Shown here: one piece after another, positions 16,015 to 17,412 of the stretch
How positions within the stretch are numbered: position 1 is the first letter of the stretch
Layout: each line of letters begins with the position of its first letter
DNA from: Actinomycetota bacterium
GTDB taxonomy: Bacteria; Actinomycetota; Thermoleophilia; Gaiellales; Gaiellaceae
DNA: 17,412 bases
Assembly: GCA_005885565.1 (NCBI GenBank)
Contig: VAXK01000077.1
Coordinates: 1 to 17,412 of the forward strand
Direction of reading: 5' to 3'
Made by a program: the position numbers and the translations under genes
Notes under the pieces: generated by a model
Seen by the model: the letters and a program-made list of their open reading frames with translations, nothing else
What the model was told of the DNA's origin: nothing
Database searches by the model: none

Positions 16015-16676
16015 CAGGGGCCGGCCGGCGTGGTCGTCGTGGAAGTGGACGTCGTCGAGGTCGTCGACGTGGTCGTCGTCGGCGTCGCCGTCGCAGGCGT
16101 GAGCGTCCCGTACACGAAGGCGTCGACGACGAGCGTGGCCGAGATTTGCGGGAAGCCGCCCTGCGCCTCGTCGAAGCTCAGCGTGTCGATCGCGAACAGG
16201 CGGCCGGTCGCGTTCAGCTGGCCGTGCTCGACGTCGACGAGGTTCCGCAGCCGGAACAGGAAGTCGACGAGGTTGTAGAAGTTCCCCTGGAAGGTCAGGT
16301 GGATCGGCACCGCCTGGTAGCCGGAGATCGGTACGGAGTTCTGCGGGGCGATGGACTGGAAGGTGATGCCCGTGTCGGCGGCGATCTGGTTCAGCTGGAG
16401 CAGGACGCCGGACATGTCCGCCTGACCCGGCATCGCCTTCGCGAGGCGGAAGAGGTCGGCGCTCCGGATCTTCGGCCGGCCCTTCACCGCCGCGCTCTTC
16501 GCGTAGTAGTCGGAGATCTGCGTCTTTGCCGCGTCGGTCTCCTTCTGGAGGCGCGCGGCCTCTGCCTTCTTCGGCCGGATCAGGCCGAAGTACGCGGCGG
16601 CGCCGAGGACGAGCACGCCGACGACGACGAGCGCGATCCGCGCCACCAGAGGCAGCCGCTGCTTCGTCGTCCTCAC
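16014..16676 (-). CDS. pilO: Type IV pilus alignment protein PilO
   Basis: A 220-residue bitopic membrane protein that pairs with PilN. The GTG at 16676 (MRTTKQRLPLVARIALVVVG) overlaps the pilN stop (GTGA). It has a short basic cytoplasmic end, one membrane helix (10-32) and a coiled-coil stretch (36-62, KKAEAARLQKETDAAKTQIS). The ferredoxin-like PilO/GspM domain follows (GVLLQLNQIAADTGITFQSI, VPIHLTFQGNFYNLVDFLFRL, RNLVDVEHGQLNATGR). Residues 198-216 are an unusual Thr/Ser tract, expected to lie outside the membrane, then PAGP. The order pilM-pilN-pilO is conserved. Confidence 0.93.
   Translation of the reverse strand: MRTTKQRLPLVARIALVVVGVLVLGAAAYFGLIRPKKAEAARLQKETDAAKTQISDYYAKSAAVKGRPKIRSADLFRLAKAMPGQADMSGVLLQLNQIAADTGITFQSIAPQNSVPISGYQAVPIHLTFQGNFYNLVDFLFRLRNLVDVEHGQLNATGRLFAIDTLSFDEAQGGFPQISATLVVDAFVYGTLTPATATPTTTTSTTSTTSTSTTTTPAGP
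16029..16085 (-). repeat. Low-complexity tract encoding the PilO Thr/Ser tail
   Basis: Degenerate GTCGTC/GTGGTC runs on the plus strand encode a Thr/Ser tail (T-T-S-T-T-S type) in residues 198-216 of PilO. The composition is like the linker of the secreted protein at 3955-4491. Confidence 0.55.
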
Positions 16677-17290
16677 GAGGCGGCTCCGGGCGGCGAGACG
16701 TCGGCGAGAATCGTGAACTGGACGACATCCTGCAGCCCGACCTTCGTCAGCGAGCTCGTCTGGAGCTGCACGTTCGTGATGTCGGGCAGGACGTTCAGGC
16801 GCGAGAGGAGCCGCGCGACGCCGTCCTGCGAGTACGTGTAGCCGTTCATGACGAAGCCCGACGGGGCCGTCCCGGGGGCGACCGGCGCGGCGGGCGCGGC
16901 CGAGGCCGGTGAGGAAGGTGCGTGCGCCGAGAGGCTCGTGAGCCAGACGTCGCTCGGCAAGACGGTGGCGAACTCGCGCAGCACGCGGTCCCAGGACACG
17001 CGTCGCGAGAGCGCCGAGGTGACCGCCGAGACGCGGGCCTTCTGCTCACCGGCGAGCCCGGCCTCGATCGCGGTCTGCGCCTTCGGCAGCGGCGGCAGCG
17101 TCGCGAGCTGCGCCTTCGCGTCGCCGAGCGCGTTCCGCTTGTCCTTCACCGACGCGCTGGCGCCGAGGAACATGACCGAGAGGACGACCGACCCGACGAG
17201 CAGCAGGCCGAGCCCGACGAAGACGGGCGCGTTCTCGGCCGTGGTCCGCTTCGCCCGGGCGTCGCGCGGCAGGAGGTTGACGGCGCGCAC
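16673..17290 (-). CDS. pilN: Type IV pilus alignment protein PilN
   Basis: A 205-residue bitopic membrane protein of the PilMNO complex. The GTG at 17290 gives M-R-A-V-N-L-L-P-R-D: the N-L-L-P box is the PilN tail that docks into cytoplasmic PilM. One membrane helix (about 24-45, FVGLGLLLVGSVVLSVMFLG) is followed by a coiled-coil stretch (50-85). The Fimbrial/GspL-like domain comes next (SRRVSWDRVLREFATVLPSDVWLTSLSA), with an Ala/Pro-rich insertion (125-145) and a closing beta segment (ITNVQLQTSSLTKVGLQDVVQFTI). The start lies 3 nt after the pilM stop. Confidence 0.94.
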   Translation of the reverse strand: MRAVNLLPRDARAKRTTAENAPVFVGLGLLLVGSVVLSVMFLGASASVKDKRNALGDAKAQLATLPPLPKAQTAIEAGLAGEQKARVSAVTSALSRRVSWDRVLREFATVLPSDVWLTSLSAHAPSSPASAAPAAPVAPGTAPSGFVMNGYTYSQDGVARLLSRLNVLPDITNVQLQTSSLTKVGLQDVVQFTILADVSPPGAAS

Positions 17291-17293
17291 GCC

Positions 17294-17412
17294 TCAGTCC
17301 TCGATCCCGAGGCCGATCGCGACGGCGAGGGAGCCCACCGGCTCGGGGGTCTGGAGGCGCTTCGCGGGCTTCACGCGCTCGAGTGGGTCGCCGAGCCTTA
17401 CGCGCACGCCGA
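17294..17412 (-). CDS. pilM: Type IV pilus assembly protein PilM, C-terminal end (partial)
   Basis: The last 38-39 codons of an ORF entering from the right edge. The visible end reads G-V-R-V-R-L-G-D-P-L-E-R-V, then LAVAIGLGIED and a TGA at 17296-17294. PilM proteins, actin-like cytoplasmic ATP-binding proteins, end in V-x-L-G-[DN]-P and a L-x-V-A-x-G-L-A/G helix, which matches. Its place just before pilN supports the call. The ATP-binding core lies outside the window. Confidence 0.85.
   Translation of the reverse strand, partial: GVRVRLGDPLERVKPAKRLQTPEPVGSLAVAIGLGIED

Overview
The window is one high-GC chromosomal segment, most likely from a member of the Actinomycetota. A Thermoleophilia-like lineage is my best guess. 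The signs are the very GC-rich codon usage, the many GTG and TTG starts, leaderless-looking promoters, the order tRNA-Met/rpmG/secE/nusG/rplK/rplA/rplJ/rplL/rpoB/rpoC, and a pilMNO-type pilus locus. The lineage is inferred from gene order and protein character only; no search was run.

Region 1 (1-8039, all minus strand, read right to left) is the translation/transcription operon: tRNA-Met(CAU), rpmG, secE, nusG, rplK, rplA, an L10-leader-like segment, rplJ, rplL, a strong hairpin, a gene for a secreted Thr-rich protein, rpoB, and the first five codons of rpoC. Most genes overlap by 1-4 nt. Three things stand out. rplJ is broken by an out-of-frame deletion. A secreted protein sits in the normally tight rplL-rpoB junction, behind a terminator-like hairpin. 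RpoB carries Gln where most bacteria have the rifampicin-pocket Asp516.

Region 2 (8040-13147) is an accessory stretch. It holds a plus-strand MFS transporter, a possible 33-residue membrane peptide, and three exported proteins: a parallel beta-helix protein, a small two-cysteine protein and a BNR/Asp-box propeller. A MOSC-domain protein lies on the opposite strand. Hairpin terminators separate the convergent units.

Region 3 (13322-17412) is a type IV pilus locus on the minus strand: pilM (3' end), pilN, pilO, a PilP-like membrane protein and pilC. A plus-strand minor prepilin gene sits between the last two. PilM, PilN and PilO form the inner-membrane alignment complex, PilC is the platform, and the prepilin would be processed by a peptidase that is not in the window.

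I see no CRISPR array, transposase, phage gene or defence system. Nothing here amounts to a clear new system. The best leads are the secreted gene inside the rpl-rpo operon, the rplJ lesion, the RpoB substitution and the pilus locus architecture.
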